From positions 2,366,001 to 2,430,000 of the forward strand of contig NC_087095.1 in NCBI RefSeq assembly GCF_963855985.1: a DNA stretch of 64,000 bases, read 5' to 3'. The notes under the pieces were generated by a model, which saw only the letters and a program-made list of their open reading frames with translations, was not told where the DNA came from and searched no databases. Position numbers and translations under genes: made by a program. Numbering within the stretch: the first letter of the stretch is position 1; every line of letters begins with the position of its first letter. The stretch is from Ostrinia nubilalis. Lineage: Eukaryota > Arthropoda > Insecta > Lepidoptera > Crambidae. Below, one piece after another: positions 24,680 to 38,000 of the stretch.

Positions 24680-26902
24680 ATATTTTATTGCTAAGTATCC
24701 CCTACTACAACTTACATAAGGTGCCACAGTGTTAACTTAATATGTTATCGTCTGATTAAAACGCATCAAAGCGGGAAACGCTAATTGCATCAACAATCAT
24801 AATTAAAATAACCATTTGCTAAAATTAAATTACCTAAAACGTGGTGGGAATTAACATGTGCGTATTACAAATTATGTTTTGTTACTTTGCACATAAAGAT
24901 AAAATTAAACAACGCATCGTTAGGCAGAACGAGATGAGAGCACGCGGTGCTTGTTTATTCAGATAAAAACAAAGTGGTGTAGGGAAAAGCCGTAAAATGT
25001 TGCAGGTTTTTTATTGTGAGGAACGTTCTTATACTGTGTAGGGACAATTCGATCTACCAAAAGCACTAATGAGGGTTTTGTTGTATTTTACTTTGAAAGA
25101 AATACCGAAGTAACTTTTACAAGTGAGTTTGTACATTCTTTTAGTTGTTAAGTACGTTTTAGTCCTAATTGATCTTCTTTGCTCTTTGAAGTAATATTTT
25201 TTTATTATTTCTTATATCCAAATGTTTAATACTTTTTTATTATTTTGTACTTTGTTCGATAATTGGTTCAAAGAGCCATAACGCTACCCAAAAACTCAAT
25301 GTGCTCACTCAGAAGTAATTCGGACAGAACTTTTTGACACAAAACATTTTTGTTTTTTAACAATTGATTGGTATTATTGTGAATAAGTTCGAGATTTTCA
25401 GATATTTTTTCATTCGATAAAACTTACAATACGTGTAACTTTACAGTACAAATAAAACGGAACTGTACGCCCCGATTCAGAAAGTTATAAATTCATAGCG
25501 TACTGCATGTACCGGCGAAATTACGGATTCATCCCCGAAATCAAATAGAGGGCGAAATCACTCGTAGGTTCCGCGTTCATGGATACGTGAACAGCGAGGT
25601 AGGGATGAATTGCTAACGATGCATTTTCGGACGTATCGACTGTTCCAGGAACAGAAAATGAATTCATAGTATTTATAATGGTAGCTGAAATAGTTTCTTT
25701 GTTCCTAAAATAATTTAAGACTAAGAGGAAACTTTTGTGAAAAATTTTAAAACTTTTTAAAGTCTACCATATTATAAAGATTTTTTACTTGGTGATACCT
25801 AATTCGCTTGTTAATTTCAAGCGTGAACAGTTACTTAAAGGCACCAAGTATGGACCCAATATTTTACGTGACTTTTTAAACGCGTTTTAATACGAAATTA
25901 TACACGTAACTTTTCCAGAACACGAATAAAAAAGTAACAAGAAAATACGAGCTATTTATTACCTCAACCATAGTTATATTTGTGCCGCATTGTAATAGCT
26001 ACAATATCATTACCGTCACTAGGTACAGGTATGAATTTATATGCCCATATTACAGCCAGTCACACATGAAAGGCAATGGAAGAAACGTATCGTGCTGGTT
26101 GGTATGCCGATGGTTTGTTATCAGCACAAAATAGATTTAAAAAAAATACGGGTCATTTATAGTTGGCGTGCATCGCATGCAGCCAACGTTCGCCTCGAAA
26201 TCCAGAACACTGCAGCTATGTTCCCTATGGCGCGATGGCGCAGTCTTGGCTCCAATGTTTGTCCTATAAGTCACGGGTAACAATTTTATTTTTTGTTTGT
26301 AATGGGGAAACCGCACGCTTCCCTCGTCTTGTAGGCGCCGCGCACTGCGGTATCAATACCACGCATGCGTGGATGATGACAAGCCAAATTCAGCTTTGCA
26401 TTCATATGTTTTAGGTGCATTATGTGACAGGGGAGTTTGAGAGATACCTGTCACAGAAAGCAATTCTGTCCAAAGAATGGGAGTTCATTGAAAGAAATGC
26501 AGTCTCATGTTTAATTCAAGGGGAGACCATCACAAAAGCGAGGCCTTTGAGGTCCCCACACACCTCACAGTTCTCACAGTTTTTGAATTAGCTTTGCATA
26601 AATAGAGGCTTAGTAGTGGAATGGTTACATTTCTATGAACGTAGAGCTCAGGATTTCTAAGTAGGGAATGATAGGAATTTGAAGTTATTGTCCGAAGTAA
26701 ACATTTGAAAATAGTAGGTAGGTCATTGCGTCCTACTGTTTACAAATTCATATTCGAGGAAATCAGAGTTTGTTAATCTGCAAAGACAGTAAGTTTTTGC
26801 AGATTAGCAAACTTCACCATCCGGTACCTAATAACTTTAACTAAACTTTTCTTATAACAATAGAACTTGGAAATATGTATTAAACAAATATAGAGTCTTA
26901 AC
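24680..26902. other. Unassigned spacer
   Basis: Holds a slightly GC-rich patch at 26160-26370 containing ACGCATGCGT. No gene recognised. Confidence 0.45.
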
Positions 26903-27032
26903 TAAGGCTAGGTGGCACCATCTTACTTTAACTTAAACAAATGTAAAAAAAACAAAAATCTGTCAAACTTCATACAAAAAACACCACTTATCGTTAAAGT
27001 TACGGTCAAAGTTAATGGTGCAACTCAACCTA
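26903..27032. mobile_element. Palindromic MITE, family 1, copy 3
   Basis: Ends TAAGGCTAGGTGGCACC and TGGTGCAACTCAACCTA. It has an A-rich insertion near 26945 and is more diverged. Confidence 0.8.
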
Positions 27033-27148
27033 ATTGATGAATATTTACGTGTGCCAGCTGCTGGAAACTTTGAACACTTCTTCTTCTGCAGTAGATCTCA
27101 CTCCTGTACCTGAAATGATGTGGTGATAAATTAATATCCACACGAATT

Positions 27149-27550
27149 CATCATCATCATCATCATCATTTCAGCCATAGGACGTCCACTGCTGAACATA
27201 GGCCTCCCCCAATGCTTTCCATGTTGATCGATTGGTAGCGGCCTGCGTCCAGCGCTTCCCTGCTACCTTTACGATGTCGTCGGTCCACCTTGTAGGTGGA
27301 CGTCCCACGCTTCGTTTTCCGGTACGCGGCCTCCATTCCAGAACCTTTCTGCCCCATCGGCCGTCAGTTCTGCGTACTATGTGCCCTGCCCATTGCCACT
27401 GTAGCTTGCTAATCCGTCGGGCTATGTCAGCGACTTTGGTTCGTTTACGGATCTCCTCATTTCTGATTCGATCTCGCAAAGAAACACCAAGCATAGCCCT
27501 CTCCATAGCACGCTGTGCAACTTTGAGCTTCTGTATAAGTTTACGAATTA
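27149..27550 (-). mobile_element. 5'-truncated RTE non-LTR retrotransposon 3' end with target duplication
   Basis: Minus-strand ORF2 C-terminus: KLKVAQRAMERAMLGVSL, then RTKVADIARRISKLQWQW, VGRPPTRWTDDIVKVAGK and WKALGEAYVQQW, with a (TGA)n-type tail (TCATCATCAT on plus). The flanks CCACACGAATT at 27138-27148 and 27551-27561 form an 11-base target duplication, which fixes the ends. It is the longest ORF2 piece in the window and has no catalytic reverse transcriptase domain, so it is dead. Confidence 0.88.
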
Positions 27551-28076
27551 CCACACGAATTAAGTTCAGTTTATCCATGACCATTACAAAATACATTGTA
27601 GAAATCTTGTTATTTACTAATATTGTGTGTTTATAACCATGTAAGTTAAAAAATACATACCAGACGAATTAGGGACCTCCTCCATTTTTGAAATCGTTAA
27701 ACAATAAATGCACTTTACTTCTTTTATAATACTTAGTTAATAACAGTAATCAGCCCTTGAATAAACATAGTTTATGTGATAAAACTATGGTAAGTAAAGA
27801 TAGTAACAATATTGACACCATAACCGACTGCTCTACTCTGTAAATATAGGTTACACTACTTATAACACACAAATGATGTCCAATACATGTTTTAGTTGTA
27901 CGATTAAGAGTAGTGAGCAGTCATTATAGAGCATATTGATGGGATTATCATGTACCACTAATGGAAATGACGCAGTAAACCTTGGCTGGAAACATTACCA
28001 AGTAAAATTTGAAACATGTTGAGAAAATACAGTGTTTTGTAATGAAAATTTTCCACGCAGAGACATTTATCTTTAA

Positions 28077-28277
28077 CTAGCTTTTGCCTGCGGCTTCACC
28101 CGCGGGAAATTTAGTTTGTCACAGATCATCTTAAATTATAGCCTATTACGTTATTCTGGGTATTAAACAATAATACTGTAAAGTTTCATCAAAATCCGTT
28201 CAGTAATTTTTGCGTAAAAGAGTAAAAAACATCCAGACATCCATACAAACTTTCGCATTTTTAATATTAGTAGGATT
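28077..28277 (+). repeat. Dispersed repeat, full short copy
   Basis: ACTAGCTTTTGCCTGCGGCT head, TTTCATCAAAATCCGTTCAG body and TTTTTAATATTAGTAGGAT tail, about 200 bp. This layout is frequent in lepidopteran genomes (established knowledge). Classification is uncertain. Confidence 0.75.
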
Positions 28278-29036
28278 TAAGTTAAAATGGTGAAACTACA
28301 CAAAGTAAAGTAGAAGACAGTTAATATTTGTCTTATTAAAAAATCTAATCAGATTTTTGACTGACTTTATTAATTAAAACAAACTCTGCCAATTACTTTA
28401 GATTATTAGTTTTCTAACTAAAAATGAAAAGAGTTTTCTCTGTGTAATTCTTATTGTTATTTAAAAAAAAAATTAAATATAAATTAATTAACTTTGTAGC
28501 ATAATTAAGCATCAATTAGGTACTCCTTGAGCAATCTTGACACTTCACTCAAAGTAATTGCTAGAAATGAATAATGAATTAAAACAATACATAATTAAGT
28601 GGTTTCACGACGTAAGTTATTTCCCTTTGTTGGATTCCACGCGAGTGAAAATTTTGTGGCAAAGAATGCTAATTATTACTACTTTTTTATTAAATAACCG
28701 GTCACTGGTGCACAGTAATATAATTTCACTTTTATATTTTTTATAAATTGTGATATGATTGCTAGAAGTAAAATGTAATAACTAAGATAGAAACTAACTC
28801 GGTAGTTTTACCTACCATGCGGACTCTTTTTCAAGTCTCTACAATAATACTGATGATTTTATATGATTGAATGATGATTCATAGATTTTGTGCTATACTG
28901 TCATGACTATGAATAATGTATTCTATTCTATCGTGATTGTGGCGAGACGTGTAAGCAATATTTTAGCCAGACATGATTATGCCAAAGCTATTTTTGGTTG
29001 CCTTTAGTCGCACTTCGGAACTTATTTTCGTAAGCC

Positions 29037-29208
29037 TAGGCGCATACCATCGATTTTTCGTCGGCCGATAGTTTAGTCGGGCAGTTGATCAGTATGGGCA
29101 TGTAATATGGAAGTGCGCACATTACACCGATTTAATTTGGCCGATTCTTCATACAATTTAAAATCGGGCACAACTATCGGCCAACTAAAAATCGGTGGTC
29201 TGCGCCTA
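29037..29208. mobile_element. MITE with terminal inverted repeats of about 40 bp
   Basis: TAGGCGCATACCATCGATTT, then TCGGCCGATAGTTTAG, is mirrored by AACTATCGGCCAACTAAAAA, then TCGGTGGTCTGCGCCTA. About 172 bp, no ORF. Confidence 0.8.
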
Positions 29209-29588
29209 GAATGTGACGTTTGTAGTTTGTAACTTATAACTCGTATTTTCAGAACTTATTTTCTTATAACGCGAGGATCTGTAATATGTTACTTATAATA
29301 TTATAATAAAACCTGATACAAGTAATAACGAAGGAAGTTTTTAGAGCGTGCGGACGTTTCACGGCTCAGATGGTCGGGCGTTTTATAGGACAGGACCAAG
29401 GTTATACAAGTCTGGGGTAAGCAATTTTAAACTAAGACGAAAGTTTTGATGTAATATAATTCAGGCAAAAAGTTAGGCTACACGCACGCAAAATTTTATA
29501 ATTGATTTAATATTGGCCAAATAATTATACGAACTATACGACTTCAACTTGGAGGCACGATATCGAAAGATATTTTTACTAGGTATTA

Positions 29589-29971
29589 GGCCCGCCATAC
29601 ACGGACAGCTCGAGCAGTTAGTCAGTGATCAACATACACGGACCACTCTTGTAGTCAAGAGTCAACAGCTTGAAGCTGCCAGTGATAACTGTCGAGCAGT
29701 TGGTTCAACAGATCGAGCGGTGGGCAATTTAAAATCAGTAGCATCATGGATTTTGAAGAGGAAGCGCTGACGACAACTCTAGCAGTCAGTGTATGGCTGG
29801 TGAATGCTTGACCGCACGATGAAAATTCACCGTGCTGTCGACCGCCGGAATTAGTTGCAACTGCTCGAGCGGTTCGTGTATGTGCGTCTATAGAACTCTG
29901 CAGTTCACTGTGCAGTCGCAGCTTGAAGCTGTCGTCCCTGACTGCTTCAAGCGGTCCGTGTATTGCCGGCC
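29589..29971. mobile_element. MITE with TTA target duplication (PIF/Harbinger-like target)
   Basis: The ends GGCCCGCCATACACGGAC and GTCCGTGTATTGCCGGCC are imperfect inverted repeats flanked by TTA (29586-29588 and 29972-29974). The interior contains several shorter inverted pieces (CAGCTTGAAGCTGCC, GCAGCTTGAAGCTGTC). A 3-base TTA target is typical of Harbinger-type MITEs; the family assignment is inference. Confidence 0.72.
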
Positions 29972-29974
29972 TTA

Positions 29975-30640
29975 CGAAAACGCTAAAAAGGACATCATCC
30001 ACGTTTCATATATTTTTGGTCCAAAATCAAAAGTGCCGGCCAACAAAAAAAAGTGCTGTATTCTGACAGAATACGTCTGCCTTAGCATTTGTTACTATGG
30101 CACCAAAGCCGTAGCTCCACTGTGCGTCGAGTATTTGAGATCTAAAAGTCATCGACTATTCATACATTTTTTGTTCAAAATCAAAAGTGTCGGCCAATAA
30201 AAAAAAAGTGTTGTATTCTGACAGAATACGTCCGCCTTAGCATTTGTTACTATGGCACCAAAGCTGTAGCACCACTGTGCGTCGAGTATTTGAGATCTAA
30301 AATTCATCGACGATTCATACATTTTTTGTTCAAAATCAAAAATGTCGACCAATAAAAAAAAGTGCTGTATTCTGACAGAATACGTCCGCCTAAGCATTTG
30401 TTACTATGACACCAAAGCTGTAGCACCACTGTGCGTCGTAGTATTTGAGATCAAAGTCAGTCGTTTCATATATTTTTAGAACTCAAATACCACGATGCAC
30501 AGTGGTGCTACAGCTTTGGTGCCATACTAATAAATGCTAAGGCGGACGTATTCTATTAGAATACAGCACTTTTATTTTTTGGCCGGCACTTTTGATTTTG
30601 GACCAAAATGGATGATGTCCTTTAGCGTTGTAAAAATTGT
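29975..30640. mobile_element. Foldback element with one arm amplified into three tandem copies
   Basis: The outer end CGCTAAAAAGGACATCATCC (from 29981) is mirrored by GGATGATGTCCTTTAGCG (about 30609-30627). The left side holds three direct copies of a unit of about 165 bp, each with GTGCTGTATTCTGACAGAA and GTAGCACCACTGTGCGTCG or close variants, starting near 30030, 30190 and 30350. The right side holds one inverted copy (30480-30580). It begins directly after the TTA that ends the preceding MITE. Confidence 0.82.
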
Positions 30641-31336
30641 CAGTGTTCTTAACAAAAGTCATCTGAAACGGCTTGACTGGTTCTCATGTTGTGTGTTTAA
30701 ACAGTAGGTAGATAATAGGACGTAAACTATTTTTCATTCACCTAGGCGATAAGGGTTTTCCCGTGTAGGAAGTCGCGGGCAAAGCCACATGCACAAATTA
30801 AATAAAATTATTGTTAGGCGCTTGTGAATAAATAGAAACAAACAAGAGGAGTTACTTCTATCATAGAAGTAACTATACTATGTTTACAATAGCCAAACAT
30901 AATATTTCTTTTGTTCAATGTTTTTCTACCATCTAACCTAACCGAGACAAGTCCAAATCCCTTTTCCATTACTACTTTCATAACCGAGAGACAAATATCA
31001 GCCAGACATCTACAAAACTATTACGAAACACGAGTTTTCCTTATTGTTGTTGTAACGGGATTCCCGGAACTTTTGCGATGACAAACAATATTACATTATA
31101 TTTTATTTCCCCTTGAGGCAAATGCGTTTTTTCTCACAATTATTGCTTTTATTGCCGCATTATATCGATTATAATGCCATCGATATCGATTGTACATATA
31201 CCTACACACGTAATTATTTTTACAAAGCCTTCGTTAAGTAGCGTACACACACGTAAGTGCGTAGCAAGCTAAGCATACATACATCTTATGTACCTAGCTT
31301 TCTAATAAAAATTTTGGTCCGACACCAAGAAATAAT

Positions 31337-31370
31337 GTTTCAGCCAAATGACGTCCACTGCTGGACAAAG
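31337..31370 (-). mobile_element. Very short RTE tail
   Basis: TTTCAGCCAAATGACGTCC and ACTGCTGGACAAAGGA only. The insertion is truncated to about 33 bases. Confidence 0.55.
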
Positions 31371-32099
31371 GATACTATCTGTAATTAGTTAAAACAATAT
31401 AAAATCAAAAAGTTAAAATAAATATATGTTGCAAACAATTATGATTACTTATAATTAAACTAAATACCAGTTGACCCAAATTAATTACACAAAGTCGATT
31501 GCAGTCTGCACTAACTTTCGTGGGGCCCACCCTGCGTGTCGCACGCACGTCATACTTAATTGTTGCTTATTAGACCCCAAATGTTCCTATGGCTACATTG
31601 CGGTGGAAGCACGGCTTTATCGCGGTCTGATTTTAATCCGCATTTAAAAAGGTTACTTCCGAAAGAAAGCGTTTTCACCGTATTAAGGTTATATGGTTTT
31701 CCGATGTGAAAATTTTATTGTATTGTAGACTTGAATCAAATATTGTTATGGTAAAAAAATATTGTAATGAGCAAAATATGCAGAGAAAGCTGTGGAAGAA
31801 AAATAATGATACGACAAGGTTAGTGTTCTCATAGAATATGTGTGTACCTTATCTGAAAATAAACCATTTATAACGTTTATAGGCCATGCCCGAAATAAAT
31901 AAGGATTGTTACCGAATGATTCAAAAAACAAAAGCTAAAAATTTTACCTTTATGAAAGAGACTGGTCTTGATCTGTCTCAGTTCAAATTTGGTAAGACTG
32001 TAAGACTTGTCAGGAAACGAGAAAACTTAAAACAACCCACTAAAAGAATATTTTACATCTCACTGCAAATTGGGGAAGACACTAATTTGTAATAGCTCG

Positions 32100-32325
32100 T
32101 AGAGCTGATGGCCATCAGGGGCAGGAAAGTTCTTGAGTGGCGACCACGAGCCGGAAGACGTAGCGTGGGCAGCCCTCCCACTAGGTGGACCGACGATCTG
32201 GTGAGGGTCGCGGGAGGTGCCTGGATGCGAGCGGCGCAGGTCCGGTCTTTGTGGAAATCCTTGGGGAAGGCCTTTGTACTACAGTGGACGTCTTTCGGAT
32301 GAAATGAACGAACGAACGAATTTGT
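32100..32325 (+). mobile_element. RTE 3' end fragment
   Basis: Plus-strand GRKVLEWRPRAGRRSVGS, then PPTRWTDDLVRVAGGAW and SLWKSLGKAFVLQW, ending in GAACGAACGAACGAA. It is 5'-truncated at about 32100. Confidence 0.82.
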
Positions 32326-33518
32326 TCAGAACAACAGAACTTACAACACCCAACTAAAATTGTACATCTCAGGCCATCCAATAACTTTTTATTGATGAAA
32401 AAAGTCTGTAAACAAAGTATAGTACACAAGGAGATCAGGTCACCTAGACCTTCGAGATACGACCCTGGTCATAAGTATACCGATTTCAGCGGTCATGTAG
32501 ATCCCGCACAGCATAATCTCACGTTAATGCCTTGAAAGAACTACGCACTGTTGTCTTGATCCATTTTCGATGTACAAAGTATCAAATTTATTAACCTACG
32601 ACTCAAATTCTGCATTATGGTAAACAATATTTATGTAGCTTAGTGGTTAGAGCAGTTACTAAACATAAAATCGAGGACGTTCGTGGAAAAATGCTTAAGT
32701 ATAAAGTGAAAAGTAAGTACGTGCTAGAGGAATGATGTTTATGCTCTTTTAATGATCGTTGAAAACCATTAGATTCAGGTTTATCTCAATATTACCGTAA
32801 CTAAATATATCATCGAAAAATCATTTGTATTGATTTAATACCACCACTTTGAGAAATCCCCATTATGCTACTAAAGGCTTTTGGCCTTATAACACAAGTT
32901 AATGCTTGAGCATTTACTAAACACACCCAGCAGCTCTATAAGTCATGAAATTGTATACCCCACCGTACCATTAGAAACACACTTTCCGATGGAATAAATT
33001 TGCTGTAAGTATTTTTATTACTTACTAAACCTCGTTGGAAAATTAATTATGCGTGTAGGTTTGATTTCCGACTCAATGCTGGTGACCTTTCGGAAATAAT
33101 TTGGGTAACTATAGTGTATTATACTAGGTGAATGTACTGTTTCTATAAGCCTATTCAGAGTGGTACCAAAGTATGTCAAATAGTACTTTCTGAGTACCTA
33201 CTTTTCTCTTTCAAAAGCCGTACTCTAAAATAAGGCCAAAGAATTTTCCGAATTGAAACTCTACCTCTATACAGAACGTGGGATAATTAAATTCAATACA
33301 ACATTCAAAGGAACTTGAAATTAATGAAAAGCGTCGACGACAGTCAACGTGATTGCTTTAGGCAGTACGCCAACAAGAACTTTAGATTTGCCGGTAACAC
33401 GGTGACAATTGGGTTGGCAAGTAATTAATTTGTAATTAAACATTATAGAAGACATTTTCTAGAAAGACACTTTTTAAGGCCCTCATCGCTCATAGCTCTC
33501 TATTATGTTTTTACAAAT
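32326..33518. other. Unassigned spacer
   Basis: TAGCTTAGTGGTTAGAGCA near 32637 looks like a polymerase III A box, but no B box follows at tRNA spacing. It is probably a SINE remnant. Confidence 0.4.
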
Positions 33519-34902
33519 AGTCCAGTCAATAAAGCATTATAGATGGAAAACTGTAGAACACAATTTCTGACTTCAGGACTTTATTGAGACTAGTTAGGAG
33601 GTGAACATAGCAAAAGTCCCCGCCCTTAGCCCTTGAGCCGGCGGGGAGAGGGGGGTTTAAAGGTGCCACTTTTCGGTTTTTCGCTTAATCTTCGGAAACT
33701 ATGCGTCCTAGCGACATGACTACTTTGAACCAAAAAAAGCTTATTCAATTTGCTACAGGTGAGACCGTCAAGTTTTTCTATATCTTGTATAGTTTTTGCG
33801 GCATCTGCTCTAGAAGGTCTGTAAAATTGGAAATTTTATTGTTGTCTTACATGTTCCTTTCAGGAGAAAATCGACTAAATCAACATTGAGCAAACCCTAT
33901 AGACATGCGGGAGCATGTTAAGCCTAGTTCCAGCGAGGGGACTACACCGTGCGTATATTTAGATGAATCACTTTGAACCACTTTTGACTCCTCATCACTC
34001 AAAAACTACTGTGCATTAACACTTCAAATTTGGCTCATGTGTTGAGACTTGCAAGATATACATCAGTTTCAAATTTCATAAATATGCCTCAAACGGTTCT
34101 TTAGATATTGACGTCCAAAAATCTACATGTCTGACCTATAGACCAAATTCTAACCACTTCCAGATGACCTCGAAGGTTCAAACTTGGCATCCAGAAAGGT
34201 AGTTATGTAAATACAAAGGAACAAATAAAAAACCAGTAAATTTTAACATTTCACATGTGATAGATAGATAGTAGTGCTCTAAATATCGATTTTTGAACGT
34301 CAATACCTAAATAACCGTTTGAGGTATATTTATGAAATTTGAAGCTGATGTATATCTTGCAAGTCTCAATACATGAGCCAAATTTGAAGTGTTAATGCAC
34401 AGTAGTTTTTGAATGATGAGGAGTCAAAAGTGGCGCTAATTGGTTCGTCTAAATATACGCACGGTGCAGTCCCCTCCATGGAACTAGGCTTAACATGCTC
34501 CCGCATGTCTATAGTGTTTGCTCAATGTTGATTTAGTCGATTTTCTCCTGAAAGGAACATGTAAGACAACAATAAAATTTCCAATTTTACAGACCTTCTA
34601 GAGCAGATGCCGCAAAAACTATACAAGATATAGAAAAACTTGACGGTCTCACCTGTAGCAAATTGAATAAGCTTTTTTTGGTTCATAGTAGTCATGTCAC
34701 TAGGATGCATAGTTTCCGAGGATTAAGCGAAAAACCGAAAAGTGATACCTTTAAACCCCCCTCTCCCTGCCGGCTCAAGGGCTAAGGGCGGGGACTTTTG
34801 CTATGTTCACCACCTAACTAGGCTAAATAAAGTCCCGAGGTCAGAAACTGTGTTCCACGGATTTCTCTCTACACCGCCGTTAAGGCATTCATTGACTGGA
34901 CT
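33519..34902. mobile_element. Foldback element of about 1.38 kb
   Basis: The ends AGTCCAGTCAAT and ATTGACTGGACT are the outer limits of arms of about 600 bp that meet a central loop at about 34125-34290. Each arm holds the same 62-codon open frame (starting MRPSDMTT at 33701 plus and MHPSDMTT at 34710 minus), differing by few substitutions. No transposase motif is recognisable in the arm or loop. Confidence 0.85.
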
Positions 34903-34917
34903 AAAAGGCGTGTAATA

Positions 34918-35055
34918 TGTACACACGGCCACACTGTTAACTATCCATTTCCGTTTTTGCTCTCGCTCTCATCAAATGGTGATTCTTTGCGATAGAACGA
35001 GACGACATGACAGGCAATGGATATTAACACTGCACTGTTGCCAATAATGGTACGT
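34918..35055. repeat. Dispersed repeat, family 3, copy 2
   Basis: GTACACACGGCCACACTG, then ATCCATTTCCGTTTTTGCTC and GAACGAGACGACATGACAGG, parallel the copy at 12636. Confidence 0.75.
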
Positions 35056-38000
35056 ATCTTCGTTAGCAATTTATAATAAAAATTACGTACCTACATAATT
35101 TTGTGTTTAGATGTCTTGTTTGTTTTCTTTAAGAAACGAAATTGGGTAAAATTTTCCATTAACATTCCAATAACTTGTCAATACGAAAACAAGATCTCAT
35201 TATGTTTCGTTTACGCTTTCGAAAGCAAATATTTAGCAATTGCGAGGTTTCAATAAAGATTTGTTTGTCCCAGATATTCAGAGAGCCGAGTGATTAATGG
35301 TTAGGAATACTACGAAATGTTTCGTATCAGACTTTACATTTATGTTGAAAAATAGCCTCTGTTACAACGGCATAAGATGCCACAATGTTTAGCTGGATGT
35401 GCTTGTCTGTACCAAATTTTGCCCCGAGGATGGCATTAAAAATCGCTCAGCGACTTATTACCGGATCCATTTCTTGGAATGTTCGCGAATTTGAACAAGA
35501 AACGTTGAAGGGCAAGTATTGGACGACTTTTTGAACTTGAAGGAATGTTCACAAACAAGCCTGTGTGTTATTTTGTAAAGGACCTTTTCTATTGAATCGT
35601 TACGTAGGTAATAGTCGTTGGATAATGCCAAAGTTTACCAATTAACGATAAAATTCAAACACTCAATTCGCCATTTAACAGATTTTTATGTTCAATCAAA
35701 AGCGTTATAAATGTTTAAATCTCACTGGTATGTGTTTATTGCTTTATCGCTTATTTATTTCAATGCTCAGTATTGACCAATTTTTCATTCCTACTTGTTT
35801 TATTATGTCGAATGAACTGACAGAACCATCAAAAGGCAAAAGGCCTTCAGGTTGTTTGAAATTAATATTACTGATGTCGGCTGGAAATACTCTTTTGAAC
35901 AAATTAAGGTTATCTTCTAAAATATTATGAATGTTCGCCATTTTTGTGAAAAAAAATAATTCCAATGCTACTTTAATGATGCCATTAAAATATTTCAATG
36001 CTCACAACGCATTTTTCCTTCGCAGTTAGCGCAAGTGGAAAGATTTAGGACCAAAGTCACGAACTAAATTTGGGTTTCGGGACACTAAATTCAAGATCTT
36101 TCCAATGGAACCGTTCCCTTATTGCTTTCTTTGTATTAAAAGAGGCTGCGCTGTCTAGTGTTGGCTTACGTACTTGAAGACGAAAGTTGTTTGAGTTTCC
36201 TTCTTTATTTGATACTAGCTGACCCGGCGAACTTTGTTCCGCCTTAATGGCAATAAATAAGCAGACTTTTCTTTCTTTTATATAAGATAGGAAATGCAAC
36301 GTATTTCTGAAGTTTACTATCCAACCAAATTGGTATTTTCGAGAACCTTGAATCTTCTTCAAATCTCTTCCTTTTTTGCTAAAACTTCTTCACAATAAAA
36401 TAAATAAATAAATAAAAAACTGCATGGATGAGTAACATTTTACCTTTTTAGTTCATTTCATTCATTTTTTTCTCTTTTATTCGTGGTCCCAGCGGCAATC
36501 TGTAGGGAACTACAATAATCCACTCCTGTGTCCGTTTGCTCAGTTCTTTGTCATATGCAGGGTGGAGTCCAGTGACTCAATTGCCCTCAATGGTCAAGGT
36601 TTCTCAACTATTTCATTCATGGCATTTATTTCATTATTTACATTTGGGATTTGATTTTGATATGGTTTTTGACAAAACGTAATTTACAGTTTTTTTTATT
36701 TCATGTCTAAATCACCAAAAACCCATCACAAAAAAACTAGTTCATTGGAGTATTTAAGGGATTTATCATAGCGCGTTGGATCTGCTCTGTAAGCTTGTGT
36801 TTTGTAAATAAATTCCATGATGTTTTGTAAAAAAATAACTAAAACAAAAAGTAATACAACTGCGACTTTTATTATGGCGTCATCGTGTATAGCACAATCA
36901 TAAAACCGAGTGAAGGGTTAAACTGAACGGTTAGCTTCAGCAAAAGTGATTTGCTGATGATTAATTATTCGGTTTGTTCGTGCGCCGCGGGGGTTAAATT
37001 GTGTTTTTTCTTTGTTGTCTTACTCATAGCTGCTTGAAATTCTCTTTTTCCATTGAAGCCTTTTTTGAATTGAAACTTGTATGTATTGTGTATTAAAAGA
37101 GTATGTTGTAGTCGCCGTAATACGAGCATAAAGTGTTATGGCTAGAATAACATGGAAAGGAGACATTAAAATAATATGTCAGCCTTAAAAGTAAGTGAGT
37201 TACATAATAAAACAACTTGTATTCTAATAAGGAAAACGTCCGTGTCACAAAAAAACTGATACGTAAATTCCATCTGGGATGAGTAACGTAACATTTGGAA
37301 TGGAATTGAAAAAAGAAAGGTATTGTAGTCAGTGTGACTTTCCTATTCTTATTGCCGTACAGCAGTGGGTACATAGGTAGATAAAATTTTTCAAGATTAT
37401 TATCAACGTAAACGTAATTTCTTCAAACTCTTCGTTCTAGTTTCTGTTTCATCTTAGTTATTATTCATCTCCAGAGCAAATTAATCTAAAACAAGATTAA
37501 ATATTTACATTAAACGCAAGTACTCTATGTAGCTCTCTAAATAATCCTCTTAAGTCTTGTCTTCAACGTTTGACGTCACTTTAACAGGATTATGCTTAAA
37601 ATCTGATGGAAATTTAAAGCGTTTAAACTAAGTAATTAAAAAATGGTTGTAAAAATTAAAAATGTATTTCCTTGATGAAAATTGTTTCTTAATCCTACCT
37701 CTAAAATACGAATTTTAAGTGTGACGATTTTTGGGAATTAAATCTTGGGTAAAAGTAAAATAATGTCACGTAATTTGTATTTAAAAATATATCAGGCACA
37801 GCTTATGATCTGAAAAACTTTTGATCTCGACATTTGCCTAATGCCATCCTGTTGGTAAACAAAATTCTGGATGTAAAACGTGATCATTATTCCGAGCAGC
37901 CTTTAAAACTTGTTATACAGAAAGATAACACTGAAAGTCAATTTAACAAATGGCAAAAAGTGTAAACAAACTTAAGCCATGACCTTCAAACACGATTCAA

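Noticed and set aside
31886..32092. 68-codon frame starting MPEINKDCYRMI
   Set aside because: Lys-rich composition follows from A-rich DNA; no family recognised; directly followed by an RTE fragment.
32637..32690. tRNA gene
   Set aside because: Only an A-box-like stretch; no B box at proper spacing and no cloverleaf.
33701..33889. 62-codon frame as a real gene
   Set aside because: It lies in a foldback arm and is duplicated by symmetry in the other arm; no start context or domain.
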